Shown piece after piece: positions 1 to 8,477 of a stretch of DNA of 64,000 nt. Location of the stretch: assembly GCA_016779995.1 (NCBI GenBank), contig JADHMO010000008.1, forward strand, positions 1 through 64,000. Reading direction: 5' to 3'. This DNA is from Flavobacteriales bacterium. GTDB lineage: Bacteria > Bacteroidota > Bacteroidia > Flavobacteriales > UBA7312. The notes beneath the pieces are model-generated. The model saw only the letters and a list, made by a program, of their open reading frames with translations, was not told where the DNA came from and ran no database searches. The position numbers and the translations under genes were made by a program. How positions within the stretch are numbered: position 1 is the first letter of the stretch; each line of letters begins with the position of its first letter.

Positions 1-72
1 GGGAGTAGCTCAGCTGGCCAGAGCATCAGCCTTCCAAGCTGAGGGTCGCGGGTTCGAATCCCGTCTCCCGCT
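1..72 (+). tRNA. tRNA-Gly (UCC), 5' end cut by window edge
   Basis: The acceptor, D, anticodon and T arms can all be folded. The anticodon loop is 31-37 with TCC at 33-35, between stem halves 26-30 and 38-42. The T loop carries the usual TTCGAAT. The 3' acceptor strand (65-71, ctcccgc) pairs with gcgggag, so two 5' bases lie outside the window. CCA is not encoded. It is followed by tRNA-Thr and tuf, the usual tRNA-tuf gene order. Confidence 0.93.
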
Positions 73-82
73 CTTAATCTAA

Positions 83-154
83 GCCGATGTAGCTCAGGGG
101 TAGAGCGTTTCCTTGGTAAGGAAGAGGTCACGGGTTCAATTCCCGTCATTGGCT
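83..154 (+). tRNA. tRNA-Thr (GGU)
   Basis: A full cloverleaf folds: acceptor gccgatg (83-89) pairs with cattggc (147-153) with one G-U pair. The anticodon loop is 113-119 with GGT at 115-117, and the T arm is acggg/cccgt around TTCAATT. CCA is not encoded. The gene sits 10 bases after tRNA-Gly and 70 bases before tuf, so the tRNAs are probably processed from the tuf transcript. Confidence 0.95.
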
Positions 155-185
155 CAATTGAAATAAAAAAACAGCCTTTCTTTAG

Positions 186-193
186 TAGGAGGT
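186..193 (+). promoter_or_regulatory. Shine-Dalgarno-like taggaggt in the tuf leader, far from the start codon
   Basis: This is a perfect anti-SD complement, but it lies 31 bases before the tuf ATG, too far for a normal ribosome binding site. The intervening bases are almost all A/T. Strong SD sequences are rare in this phylum, so its presence in a leader is notable. It could be chance, a standby site, or part of a structured leader. Confidence 0.35.
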
Positions 194-224
194 TTAATTA
201 TTAATTAATTTTAAATAGCTAGCT

Positions 225-1412
225 ATGGCAAAAGAGAATTTTAATCGTACCAAACCACACTTAAACATTGGTACAATTGGTCACGTTGACCACGGTAAAA
301 CTACCTTGACTGCCGCTATTACTAAGGTATTGGCGGACGCTGGATTGGCTGAGGCTCAAGCGTTTGACTCTATCGATAACGCTCCAGAAGAAAAAGAGAG
401 AGGTATTACAATTAACACTGCTCACGTAGAGTATGAAACAACTAACCGTCACTACGCTCACGTTGACTGTCCAGGTCACGCCGATTACGTAAAGAACATG
501 GTTACTGGTGCTGCTCAAATGGACGGTGCAATTTTAGTATGTGCTGCAACTGATGGTCCTATGCCTCAGACAAGAGAGCACATCCTTTTAGCTCGTCAGG
601 TAGGTGTTCCTGCTGTTGTTGTATTCCTTAACAAAGTGGATATGGTAGACGACGAGGAGTTACTAGAATTAGTAGAGATGGAAGTGAGAGAATTACTTTC
701 TTTCTATGACTATGATGGAGATAATGCTCCAGTTGTTGCAGGTTCTGCTTTGGGTGCACTTAACGGTGAAGCTCAGTGGGTAGATACAGTAATGAAATTA
801 ATGGATAGTGTTGATGCATATATTCCAGAGCCAGTTCGTGATAACGCTAAAGACTTCTTGATGCCAATCGAGGATGTATTTACTATTACAGGACGTGGTA
901 CTGTTGCTACAGGTCGTATCGAAACAGGTGTTGCAAACACAGGTGATGCGGTTGATATCATCGGTATGGGTGCTGAGAAATTAGGTTCAACAGTTACTGG
1001 TGTTGAGATGTTCCGTAAAATCTTAGATAGAGGTGAAGCGGGTGACAACGTAGGTATCTTACTTCGTGGTATTGAGAAATCAGATATCAAAAGAGGTATG
1101 GTAATCTGTAAACCAGGTTCTGTAACACCTCACACTAAATTCAAAGCTGAGGTTTATATTTTGAAAAAAGAAGAAGGTGGTCGTCATACGCCATTCCACA
1201 ACAAATACCGTCCACAGTTCTATTTAAGAACTACTGACGTAACTGGTGAAATCCAGTTGCCAGAAGGTACTGAAATGGTAATGCCAGGTGACAACCTAAC
1301 AATTACGGTTGAGTTAATCAACAAAGTAGCGATGAGCCAAGGTCTTCGTTTTGCAATCCGTGAGGGTGGTAGAACTGTAGGTGCTGGTCAGATTACTGAG
1401 ATTATCGGCTAG
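225..1412 (+). CDS. tuf: Elongation factor Tu
   Basis: A GTPase that delivers aminoacyl-tRNA to the ribosomal A site in the cytoplasm. The 395-residue protein has the full family length. GTP-binding motifs are visible: P-loop GHVDHGKT (19-26), switch I RGITI (59-63), DCPGH (81-85) and NKVD (136-139). Domains 2 and 3 follow without gaps. The ATG start gives the family-typical MAKENF N-terminus. It is probably cotranscribed with the two upstream tRNAs, and a hairpin lies just after the stop. No fusion or truncation is seen. Confidence 0.99.
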   Translation: MAKENFNRTKPHLNIGTIGHVDHGKTTLTAAITKVLADAGLAEAQAFDSIDNAPEEKERGITINTAHVEYETTNRHYAHVDCPGHADYVKNMVTGAAQMDGAILVCAATDGPMPQTREHILLARQVGVPAVVVFLNKVDMVDDEELLELVEMEVRELLSFYDYDGDNAPVVAGSALGALNGEAQWVDTVMKLMDSVDAYIPEPVRDNAKDFLMPIEDVFTITGRGTVATGRIETGVANTGDAVDIIGMGAEKLGSTVTGVEMFRKILDRGEAGDNVGILLRGIEKSDIKRGMVICKPGSVTPHTKFKAEVYILKKEEGGRHTPFHNKYRPQFYLRTTDVTGEIQLPEGTEMVMPGDNLTITVELINKVAMSQGLRFAIREGGRTVGAGQITEIIG

Positions 1413-1427
1413 TAATAATTTTTACTA

Positions 1428-1472
1428 ACAGCAACACAGGAAAGGTCTAATTTAGGCCTTTCCTATTGCTGT
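1428..1472 (+). terminator. Hairpin between tuf and tRNA-Trp
   Basis: The arms acagcaa (1428-1434) and ttgctgt (1466-1472) are perfectly complementary. Inside them aggaaagg (1438-1445) pairs with cctttcct (1457-1464). There is no long T-run after it and tRNA-Trp begins four bases later. It may therefore be a partial terminator or an RNA-processing structure rather than a full stop. Confidence 0.6.
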
Positions 1473-1476
1473 ATTT

Positions 1477-1549
1477 ACGGGTGTAGCTCAATTGGTAGAG
1501 TAGTGGTCTCCAAAACCATTGGTTGGGAGTTCGAGTCTCTCCACCCGTG
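1477..1549 (+). tRNA. tRNA-Trp (CCA)
   Basis: The acceptor acgggtg (1477-1483) pairs with cacccgt (1542-1548). The anticodon loop is 1508-1514 with CCA at 1510-1512, and the discriminator base is G1549. The T loop reads TTCGAGT. CCA is not encoded at the 3' end. Its place between tuf and secE is the standard order in Bacteroidota and many other bacteria. Confidence 0.96.
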
Positions 1550-1566
1550 CTTAAACATTAAATGAA

Positions 1567-1758
1567 ATGGCAAAATTTGTCGAATACATAAAAGAATCAG
1601 CCGACGACTTAATGAATAAAGTCTCTTGGCCTACATGGAAAGAGTTACAAAGTAGCTCAATCGTAGTAGCAATTGCTTCATTAATCATTGCACTTATAGT
1701 ATATGTTATGGATTTAAGTTTTCGTAATGTTCTAGAGGTGTTATATGGCTTATTTTAA
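1567..1758 (+). CDS. secE: Preprotein translocase subunit SecE
   Basis: The small essential subunit of the SecYEG channel in the inner membrane. The 63 residues are the short single-span form: an amphipathic N-terminal helix containing the family motif VSWPTWKEL (about 19-27), then one membrane helix (about 32-52). It lies 17 bases after tRNA-Trp and 8 bases before nusG, the classic secE-nusG pair. Start and length match family members of this phylum. Confidence 0.95.
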   Translation: MAKFVEYIKESADDLMNKVSWPTWKELQSSSIVVAIASLIIALIVYVMDLSFRNVLEVLYGLF

Positions 1759-1766
1759 AAAAGGAT

Positions 1767-2309
1767 ATGGCAGATAAACACTGGTACGTAGTAAGAGCAA
1801 TTGGCGGACAAGAAAAGAAAGTTTGCACATATATTGAGAATGAAATTTCAAGATTAAACCTCTCAGATTTTGTTTCTCAGATTCTTGTGCCCACTGAGAA
1901 AGTTTTTCAAATTAGAAATGGTAAGAAAGTCAGTAAAGAAAGAAATTTTTTTCCTGGATACATTTTAGTTGAAGCAAATCTTGTCGGTGAAGTGCCTCAT
2001 ATTATTAAATCAGTTCCTGGTGTAATCGGTTTTTTAGGTGCTACTAAAGGTGGTGAACCTGTACCAATGAGAATGTCAGAGGTCAATAGAATACTCGGAA
2101 AGGTTGATGAATTAGCTATTACCGATGAAGAAATAGTAATTCCTTATGTAGTAGGTGAGTCAGTTAAGGTAATTGATGGACCATTTAACTCTTTCAGTGG
2201 TTTCATTGAAGAAATTGATGAACAAAAGAAAAAATTAAAAGTTACAGTAAAAATATTTGGACGTAAGACTCCTGTTGAATTGAGTTTTATGCAAGTCGAA
2301 AAAGAATAA
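1767..2309 (+). CDS. nusG: Transcription termination/antitermination factor NusG
   Basis: A transcription elongation factor that binds RNA polymerase through its NGN domain and couples to Rho or ribosomal protein S10 through its KOW domain. The 180 residues show the NGN domain (about 4-115, with WYVVRAIGGQEKKV near the start and FFPGYILVE in the middle) and the KOW segment near 130-175 (GESVKVIDGPFNSFSG). It follows secE closely and precedes rplK by 82 bases. Nothing unusual is seen. Confidence 0.97.
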   Translation: MADKHWYVVRAIGGQEKKVCTYIENEISRLNLSDFVSQILVPTEKVFQIRNGKKVSKERNFFPGYILVEANLVGEVPHIIKSVPGVIGFLGATKGGEPVPMRMSEVNRILGKVDELAITDEEIVIPYVVGESVKVIDGPFNSFSGFIEEIDEQKKKLKVTVKIFGRKTPVELSFMQVEKE

Positions 2310-2334
2310 ATATGTAAACAACCGATTTTACTTT

Positions 2335-2363
2335 GTTGAAACATTAATGCTTCCAATTTCAAC
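2335..2363 (+). promoter_or_regulatory. Hairpin with shared word TTAATGCTTCCA ahead of rplK
   Basis: GTTGAAA (2335-2341) pairs with TTTCAAC (2357-2363). The loop holds TTAATGCTTCCA (2344-2355), and the same 12 bases recur at 4095-4106 ahead of rplL. Ribosomal protein operons are commonly autoregulated by a product binding its own leader (L1 at rplK in other bacteria), so a protein-binding role is plausible but inferred. Confidence 0.4.
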
Positions 2364-2391
2364 CAAGTAATTTCTAAAACAAATTTAAGTA

Positions 2392-2838
2392 ATGGCTAAA
2401 GAAGTAAGTAAAATAGTAAAATTACAGGTTAGAGGAGGCGCAGCTAATCCTTCACCGCCAGTTGGTCCTGCACTAGGTGCGGCTGGGGTAAACATCATGG
2501 AGTTTTGTAAGCAGTTTAACGCTAGAACTCAAGAAAAACAAGGAAAAATTGTTCCTGTTGTTATCACTGTTTTTGCTGACAAATCTTTTGAGTTTGTTAT
2601 CAAAACTGCACCAGCAGCAGTTCAGTTGTTGGAAGCATCAAAAAAGAAAAAAGGTTCCGGAGAACCTAATAGAACTAAAGTAGGTTCTGTTAGCTGGGAT
2701 CAAATCAAAACTATTGCTGAAGATAAAATGGCAGATTTAAATGCTTTCACATTAGATTCAGCTATGATGATGATTGCTGGAACAGCAAGAAGTATGGGTT
2801 TAACAGTTAAAGGTGGTACTGCACCACAAAAAAAATAA
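2392..2838 (+). CDS. rplK: 50S ribosomal protein L11
   Basis: A large-subunit protein that with 23S rRNA forms the GTPase-associated centre, where factors and thiostrepton bind. The 148 residues have the family motifs: [15 protein letters not shown] near 15-29, then FCKQFNART, and the C-terminal rRNA-binding domain with GTARSMGL near 129-136. It is the first gene of rplK-rplA, with four bases to the rplA start. A hairpin in its leader may take part in regulation. Confidence 0.98.
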   Translation: MAKEVSKIVKLQVRGGAANPSPPVGPALGAAGVNIMEFCKQFNARTQEKQGKIVPVVITVFADKSFEFVIKTAPAAVQLLEASKKKKGSGEPNRTKVGSVSWDQIKTIAEDKMADLNAFTLDSAMMMIAGTARSMGLTVKGGTAPQKK

Positions 2839-2842
2839 GGAT

Positions 2843-3529
2843 ATGGGAGTTAGTAAAAATATGAAAGAAGCTTCTGCTCTTATTGATAAGACTACAGCTT
2901 ATTCTTTATCTGATGCAGCAGGTTTAATGAAGTCAATTTCTAAAGCTAAGTTTGATGCATCAGTGGACATCGCCGTTAAATTAGGTGTTGATCCAAGACA
3001 AGCCAACCAGATGGTTAGAGGTGTTGTAACACTTCCTCATGGTACAGGTAAAGATGTTAAAGTACTAGCATTAGTAACAGCTGACAAAGAAGCTGAAGCT
3101 AAAGAAGCAGGTGCTGATTATGTTGGTCTTGAGGATTACATCGAAAAACTAAAAGAAGGCTGGACGGATGTTGACGTCATCATTACAATGCCTTCTGTTA
3201 TGGGCAAATTAGGTGCTTTAGGTCGTGTTTTAGGACCAAGAGGTTTAATGCCTAACCCTAAGACTGGTACAGTAACTATGGAAGTTGGTAAAGCAGTTTC
3301 TGACGTTAAGAAAGGTAAAATCGATTTTAAAGTAGACAAATTTGGAATTATCCATTGTGCAATTGGTAAAGCCTCTTTTGATCCTTCAAAATTAGTCGAT
3401 AACGCCAATGAACTTATACAAACAATATTGAAGCTTAAGCCATCTGCGGCAAAAGGTACATATATGCAAAGTGTTTATATGTCTTCGACGATGAGTCCAA
3501 GTGTTCGAATTGATGAAAAATCTATCTAA
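2843..3529 (+). CDS. rplA: 50S ribosomal protein L1
   Basis: A protein of the mobile L1 stalk that helps release deacylated tRNA, and often a translational repressor of its own operon. The ATG at 2843 gives a 228-residue protein of normal length. An in-frame upstream start at 2813 would overlap rplK by 26 bases and add ten unconserved residues, so I reject it. The family signature is visible near 120-145 ([21 protein letters not shown]). Four bases separate it from rplK and 14 from rplJ, so the three are one operon. Confidence 0.97.
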   Translation: MGVSKNMKEASALIDKTTAYSLSDAAGLMKSISKAKFDASVDIAVKLGVDPRQANQMVRGVVTLPHGTGKDVKVLALVTADKEAEAKEAGADYVGLEDYIEKLKEGWTDVDVIITMPSVMGKLGALGRVLGPRGLMPNPKTGTVTMEVGKAVSDVKKGKIDFKVDKFGIIHCAIGKASFDPSKLVDNANELIQTILKLKPSAAKGTYMQSVYMSSTMSPSVRIDEKSI

Positions 3530-3543
3530 ATCAGTTATTAGTT

Positions 3544-4065
3544 ATGACAAGAGAAGAAAAAAATAAAGCAATTGATGAGCTAAGTGCTCAACTAGTCGAA
3601 AATAAAAACTTTTATCTTACTGATATTGCTGGTTTAAATGCTGCAAAGAACAGTGACTTAAGACGTTTATGCTACAAAAGTAATGTTCAAATCCAAGTGA
3701 TTAAAAATACATTACTTAGAAAAGCAATGGAGAAAAATGATGTTGACTTTGCTCAAATGTATGATTCTTTAAAAGGAAATACAGCAATTATGTTTGCAGA
3801 GGCTACAAATGCTCCAGCAAAAATTATTAAAGAATTTAGAAAGAAAGGAGATAAGCCACTTTTGAAGTCGGCGTTTATTGAAGAGAGTTTCTATTTTGGT
3901 GATGATCAGGTTGAGGTGTTATGCTCACTCAAGTCAAAAGACGAGTTGATTGGGGATATTATTACACTACTTCAGTCACCACCGAAGACAGTTATTTCTT
4001 CGCTGCAATCAGCAGGAGGTCAACTTTCTGGAATTTTAAAAACATTATCTGAGCGATCAGAATAA
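3544..4065 (+). CDS. rplJ: 50S ribosomal protein L10
   Basis: The base of the L7/L12 stalk; its N-terminal domain binds 23S rRNA and its C-terminal helix holds L12 dimers. The 173 residues show the N-terminal segment with YLTDIAGLNA and the conserved IKNTLLRKA near 53-61, then a C-terminal helix rich in hydrophobics. Only 14 bases separate it from rplA, so the L10 leader found in enterobacteria is absent here. Two small hairpins lie between it and rplL. Confidence 0.97.
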   Translation: MTREEKNKAIDELSAQLVENKNFYLTDIAGLNAAKNSDLRRLCYKSNVQIQVIKNTLLRKAMEKNDVDFAQMYDSLKGNTAIMFAEATNAPAKIIKEFRKKGDKPLLKSAFIEESFYFGDDQVEVLCSLKSKDELIGDIITLLQSPPKTVISSLQSAGGQLSGILKTLSERSE

Positions 4066-4070
4066 AAATC

Positions 4071-4113
4071 TTAGTGATTACGCACCACTAATTTTTAATG
4101 CTTCCACATTAAA
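4071..4113 (+). promoter_or_regulatory. Two hairpins between rplJ and rplL; second carries TTAATGCTTCCA
   Basis: Hairpin one: TTAGTG (4071-4076) pairs with CACTAA (4086-4091), followed by a T-run. Hairpin two: TTTAATG (4094-4100) pairs with CATTAAA (4107-4113) around CTTCCA. The word TTAATGCTTCCA (4095-4106) is identical to the loop word ahead of rplK. The first could be a weak terminator or attenuator. The pair may set the L10:L12 ratio, but that is inferred. Confidence 0.4.
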
Positions 4114-4144
4114 TAAAATGTATAACAATTAAACTAAATTAAAA

Positions 4145-4522
4145 ATGGCAGATTTAAAAGCTTTCGCAGAACAGTTAGTAAACTTGACTGTAAAAGAAGT
4201 AAGTGAATTAGCTGATATCTTAAAAGATGAGTACGGAATAGAGCCTGCAGCTGCTGCTGTAGCTGTTGCTGGTCCTGCTGCTGGAGGTGGCGGAGACGCT
4301 GCTGAAGAGAAATCAGAATTCGATGTTATCTTAAAAGCCGCTGGAGGATCTAAGTTAGCTGTTGTAAAACTTGTAAAAGAGTTAACAGGTCTTGGTCTTA
4401 AAGAAGCTAAAGATATTGTAGACGGTGCACCAGCTCCAATAAAAGAAGGTGTATCTAAAGATGAAGCTGAAGCATTAAAAACCCAACTTGAGGGTGCAGG
4501 TGCTGAAGTGGAACTTAAATAA
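4145..4522 (+). CDS. rplL: 50S ribosomal protein L7/L12
   Basis: The multicopy stalk protein that recruits translation GTPases. The 125 residues contain the N-terminal dimerisation region, an alanine/glycine-rich hinge (about 38-57), and the C-terminal domain with [20 protein letters not shown] near 75-94. It is separated from rplJ by 79 bases with two hairpins and from rpoB by a strong 16-bp hairpin. That fits the need for more L12 than L10 or RNA polymerase. Confidence 0.98.
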   Translation: MADLKAFAEQLVNLTVKEVSELADILKDEYGIEPAAAAVAVAGPAAGGGGDAAEEKSEFDVILKAAGGSKLAVVKLVKELTGLGLKEAKDIVDGAPAPIKEGVSKDEAEALKTQLEGAGAEVELK

Positions 4523-4543
4523 GTTTACACTACTATCCTTAAT

Positions 4544-4579
4544 GGTTTAGGCTTTAAACATGCGTTTAAAGCTTAAACC
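4544..4579 (+). terminator. 16-bp hairpin between rplL and rpoB (attenuator-like)
   Basis: The left arm 4544-4559 and right arm 4564-4579 pair over 16 bp with one G-U pair and an ATGC loop. CTTTTGTGTTT follows. Other bacteria have a partial terminator or RNase III site in the same place, which lowers rpoBC expression relative to the ribosomal genes. Here the structure is seen directly, while its read-through behaviour is inferred. Confidence 0.7.
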
Positions 4580-4627
4580 CTTTTGTGTTTACAAACGATT
4601 TATTTTTTAACAAAAAAATTTACCAAG

Positions 4628-7600
4628 TTGGCTTCAAATAAAACTACCAATAGAATCAATTTTGCATCTATCAAAAATCAGCTTACATATCCTGATTTTC
4701 TGGATATTCAAATAGGTGCTTTCAAAGACTTTTTCCAAATCGGTGTTTCAGCTGATACTAGAAAAGAAGAAGGTTTATGGCAAGTGTTCAATGATCATTT
4801 TCCAATTTCTGATTCAAGAAATAACTTTGTATTAGAGTTTATTGATTATAACATCGACCCGCCAAGATACTCCATCGAAGAGTGTATTGAAAGAGGATTA
4901 ACTTACAAAGTGCCTTTGAAAGCAAAACTTAAATTATACTGTACAGACCCTGATCACGAGGATTTTGAAACCATCGAACAAGAAGTTTTTTTAGGTTCGG
5001 TTCCTTATGTGACTCCTAAGGGTTCATTTGTAATAAACGGTGCTGAAAGAGTGGTAGTTTCTCAGTTACACCGTTCGCCAGGGGTATTCTTTGGTCACAG
5101 CTTCCATGCCAATGGAGCAAAATTATATTCGGCTAGAGTAATACCTTTCAAAGGTTCGTGGATAGAATTTGCTACAGACATACACAATGTCATGTACGCA
5201 TATATTGACAGAAAGAAAAAGTTACCTGTAACTACATTGTTACGTTCCATTGGTTTTGAAAACGATAAAGATATTCTAGAGATTTTCAACTTAGCTGACG
5301 AGGTAAGAGTTAGCAAAGCTGCTTTGAAAAGAGTAGTTGGTAGAAAGTTAGCGGCTAGAATACTTAAAACTTGGATAGAAGACTTCGTAGATGAAGATAC
5401 TGGGGAGGTTGTTTCTATCGAAAGAAACGAAGTCATTATTGACAGAGAAACTGTCATTGAAAAAGAACATATTGATGATATTATAGATTCAGGTTCGAAA
5501 ACAGTTCTTCTTCACAAAGAAGACGTTTCTACTTCTGAATATGCTATCATCTACAACACGCTTCAAAAAGACCCTACTAACTCTGAAAAAGAAGCTGTTA
5601 TTTACATCTATAGACAACTTCGTAATGCTGAGCCACCAGATGAGGAAACAGCAAGAGGTATTATCGATAAATTATTTTTCTCTGAACAACGTTATAGCCT
5701 AGGTGAGGTTGGACGTTTTAGAATTAATAAGAAATTGGGATTAGATGTTGATTTTAACACCCAAATTTTAACTAAAGAAGATATCATTTCAATCATTAAA
5801 AACTTAGTAGAGTTAGCAAACTCAAAAACTAATGTGGATGATATTGATCACTTAAGTAACAGAAGGGTAAGAACAGTTGGAGAACAGCTTTCTAATCAAT
5901 TTAGTTTAGGTCTTTCAAGAATGGCTAGAACCATCAGAGAAAGAATGAATGTTAGAGACAACGAGGTGTTTACACCAGTTGATTTAATTAACGCTAAAAC
6001 TCTATCCTCTGTAATAAATTCATTCTTTGGAACAAATCAGTTGTCTCAGTTTATGGATCAAACCAATCCTTTGGCTGAGGTCACACACAAAAGAAGAATG
6101 TCTGCACTAGGACCTGGTGGTCTTTCAAGAGAAAGAGCTGGTTTTGAGGTGCGTGACGTTCATTATACTCACTATGGTAGATTATGTCCAATTGAAACTC
6201 CTGAGGGACCAAATATTGGTCTAATATCTTCACTTTGTGTATATGCTAAAGTAAATAATCTTGGATTTATTGAGACACCTTATCGTAAGGTAGAAGAAGG
6301 TGTTGTGAAAGTTGATGAACAACCAATTTATCTTACTGCTGAGGAAGAAAATAACATGACTATTGCACAAGCCAATGCTCCAATTACTGAAAAAGGTAAT
6401 TTTGAAGTAGATCGTGTAAAAGCAAGATTTGAAGGGGACTATCCAGTGACAGAGCCACAAAACATTACTTTGATGGATGTTGCTCCAAATCAAATTGCCT
6501 CTATCGCTGCTTCTTTAATTCCTTTCTTAGAGCACGATGATGCAAACCGTGCACTGATGGGTTCTAACATGATGCGTCAAGCTGTTCCTTTGTTACAAGC
6601 AGATGCACCAATTGTTGGTACGGGACTTGAACCTCAAGTAGCTCGTGACTCAAGAGTACTTGTCAATGCTGAAGGCAATGGTGTAGTTGAATATGTTGAT
6701 GCTAATGAAATTCATATTCGATATGAAATGTCAGATGAAGAAAAGTTAATATCTTTTGATGATGAAGTAAAAGTATATAGCCTTACTAAATTCAAGAAAA
6801 CCAATCAAAACACATGTATAAACCTTAAACCAATTGTTGTCAAAGGCGATAAAGTTGTTAAAGGGCAAGTATTATGTGAAGGATATGCAACTCAAAATGG
6901 TGAATTAGCCATTGGTAGAAACCTTAAAGTGGCATTCATGCCTTGGAAAGGTTATAACTTTGAGGATGCAATTGTACTTTCTGAACGTGTAGTTAGAGAA
7001 GATTTATTTACATCGATTCATATTGAAGAGATGTTAGTAAATGTAAGAGATACTAAGAGAGGTCCAGAAGAATTGACGGCAGACATTCCTAACGTTTCTG
7101 AAGAAGCAACTAAGGATTTAGATGAAAACGGAATGATTCGTATTGGAGCAGACATCAAAGCTGGTGATATCATCATCGGTAAGATTACGCCTAAAGGAGA
7201 ATCTGACCCAACACCTGAAGAAAAGCTTCTTAAAGCTATTTTTGGTGATAAAGCTGGAGATGTAAAAGATGCTTCTTTAAAAGCAAGACCTTCATTTAAA
7301 GGTGTAGTCATTGACAAAAAGTTATTCTCAAAATCTGTTAAGGATAAGAGAACACGAGCAATGGACAAAGAAACTGTTGCTATTATTGAAAAAGAGTACA
7401 ATCAAAAAGCTGCTGAACTCAAATCAATACTAGTTAACAAATTATTTACCATTTTAAGCGGTAAGACTTCACAAGGTATTGTAAGCAATCTTGGTGATGA
7501 TTTAATTTCTAAAGGAGTTAAATATACGCTTAAAGCTCTTCAAGCAATTGATTTTAATACAATAAACACACACAATACAAAGTGGGTAGTTGATAAAGAA

Positions 7601-8443
7601 TTGAATCTGAAGATTCAAACTTTAATGAACAACTTCTTATTAAAGAATAGCGAGTTGTTGAGTGATTTCCGTAGAAAGAAATTTGCAGTAACTGTTGGAG
7701 ATGAACTTCCTGCAGGCGTACTTAAATTAGCTAAAGTTTATGTTGCTAAAAAACGTAAGGTTCAAGTAGGTGACAAGTTAGCTGGTCGTCACGGTAACAA
7801 AGGTATCGTTGCAAAAATTGTTCGTGATGAAGATATGCCGTTCTTAGAAGATGGTTCTACAGTAGATATTGTATTAAATCCATTAGGTGTACCATCTCGT
7901 ATGAACCTCGGACAGATTTATGAAACTGTTTTAGGTTGGGCTGGTCAAAAATTGGATAGAAAATACTTTACACCTGTTTTTGATGGTGCTTCTATAGATG
8001 ACATCAACAAAGAAACTGATGCTGCTGGTTTACCAAGATTTGGACAAACCTATCTTTATGACGGTGGTACTGGTGAGCGTTTTGATCAACCTGCAACAGT
8101 AGGTATAATCTACATGCTGAAACTTGGTCACATGGTTGACGATAAGATGCATGCTCGTTCAATAGGTCCTTACTCATTAATCACTCAGCAGCCACTCGGT
8201 GGTAAAGCTCAGTTTGGTGGTCAAAGACTTGGTGAGATGGAGGTTTGGGCACTCGAAGGTTATGGTGCTGCAAACATTCTTCAAGAAATGTTAACAGTAA
8301 AATCTGATGATGTAGTAGGACGTGCTAAAGCTTATGAAGCTATTGTAAAAGGTAGTCCGATGCCAACACCGGGTATTCCTGAATCATTCAATGTATTGAT
8401 GCACGAGTTGTTAGGTCTTGGACTTAAAGTGACTTTAGACTAA
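4628..8443 (+). CDS. rpoB: DNA-directed RNA polymerase subunit beta
   Basis: The catalytic beta subunit of RNA polymerase. Starting at TTG 4628 it is 1271 residues, the usual length in this phylum, with the family-like N-terminus [17 protein letters not shown]. An alternative TTG at 4583 lies three bases past the attenuator hairpin and adds 15 unconserved residues; no ATG is available near either. The rifampicin region (near 468-495) reads [19 protein letters not shown] followed by SALG, with the Asp, His and Ser positions of sensitive enzymes intact. rpoC follows after 34 bases. Confidence 0.96.
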   Translation: MASNKTTNRINFASIKNQLTYPDFLDIQIGAFKDFFQIGVSADTRKEEGLWQVFNDHFPISDSRNNFVLEFIDYNIDPPRYSIEECIERGLTYKVPLKAKLKLYCTDPDHEDFETIEQEVFLGSVPYVTPKGSFVINGAERVVVSQLHRSPGVFFGHSFHANGAKLYSARVIPFKGSWIEFATDIHNVMYAYIDRKKKLPVTTLLRSIGFENDKDILEIFNLADEVRVSKAALKRVVGRKLAARILKTWIEDFVDEDTGEVVSIERNEVIIDRETVIEKEHIDDIIDSGSKTVLLHKEDVSTSEYAIIYNTLQKDPTNSEKEAVIYIYRQLRNAEPPDEETARGIIDKLFFSEQRYSLGEVGRFRINKKLGLDVDFNTQILTKEDIISIIKNLVELANSKTNVDDIDHLSNRRVRTVGEQLSNQFSLGLSRMARTIRERMNVRDNEVFTPVDLINAKTLSSVINSFFGTNQLSQFMDQTNPLAEVTHKRRMSALGPGGLSRERAGFEVRDVHYTHYGRLCPIETPEGPNIGLISSLCVYAKVNNLGFIETPYRKVEEGVVKVDEQPIYLTAEEENNMTIAQANAPITEKGNFEVDRVKARFEGDYPVTEPQNITLMDVAPNQIASIAASLIPFLEHDDANRALMGSNMMRQAVPLLQADAPIVGTGLEPQVARDSRVLVNAEGNGVVEYVDANEIHIRYEMSDEEKLISFDDEVKVYSLTKFKKTNQNTCINLKPIVVKGDKVVKGQVLCEGYATQNGELAIGRNLKVAFMPWKGYNFEDAIVLSERVVREDLFTSIHIEEMLVNVRDTKRGPEELTADIPNVSEEATKDLDENGMIRIGADIKAGDIIIGKITPKGESDPTPEEKLLKAIFGDKAGDVKDASLKARPSFKGVVIDKKLFSKSVKDKRTRAMDKETVAIIEKEYNQKAAELKSILVNKLFTILSGKTSQGIVSNLGDDLISKGVKYTLKALQAIDFNTINTHNTKWVVDKELNLKIQTLMNNFLLKNSELLSDFRRKKFAVTVGDELPAGVLKLAKVYVAKKRKVQVGDKLAGRHGNKGIVAKIVRDEDMPFLEDGSTVDIVLNPLGVPSRMNLGQIYETVLGWAGQKLDRKYFTPVFDGASIDDINKETDAAGLPRFGQTYLYDGGTGERFDQPATVGIIYMLKLGHMVDDKMHARSIGPYSLITQQPLGGKAQFGGQRLGEMEVWALEGYGAANILQEMLTVKSDDVVGRAKAYEAIVKGSPMPTPGIPESFNVLMHELLGLGLKVTLD

Positions 8444-8477
8444 TATTTTAATCTTAATACTCTATAATTAAATAGAT

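Noticed and set aside
2813-2842. Longer rplA overlapping rplK
   Set aside because: ATG at 2843 has the expected spacing after the rplK stop and gives the normal length; the extra ten residues repeat rplK coding sequence in another frame.
4583-4627. Longer rpoB N-terminus from TTG 4583
   Set aside because: The 15 extra residues do not look like the family N-terminus, and the codon sits three bases from the attenuator stem.
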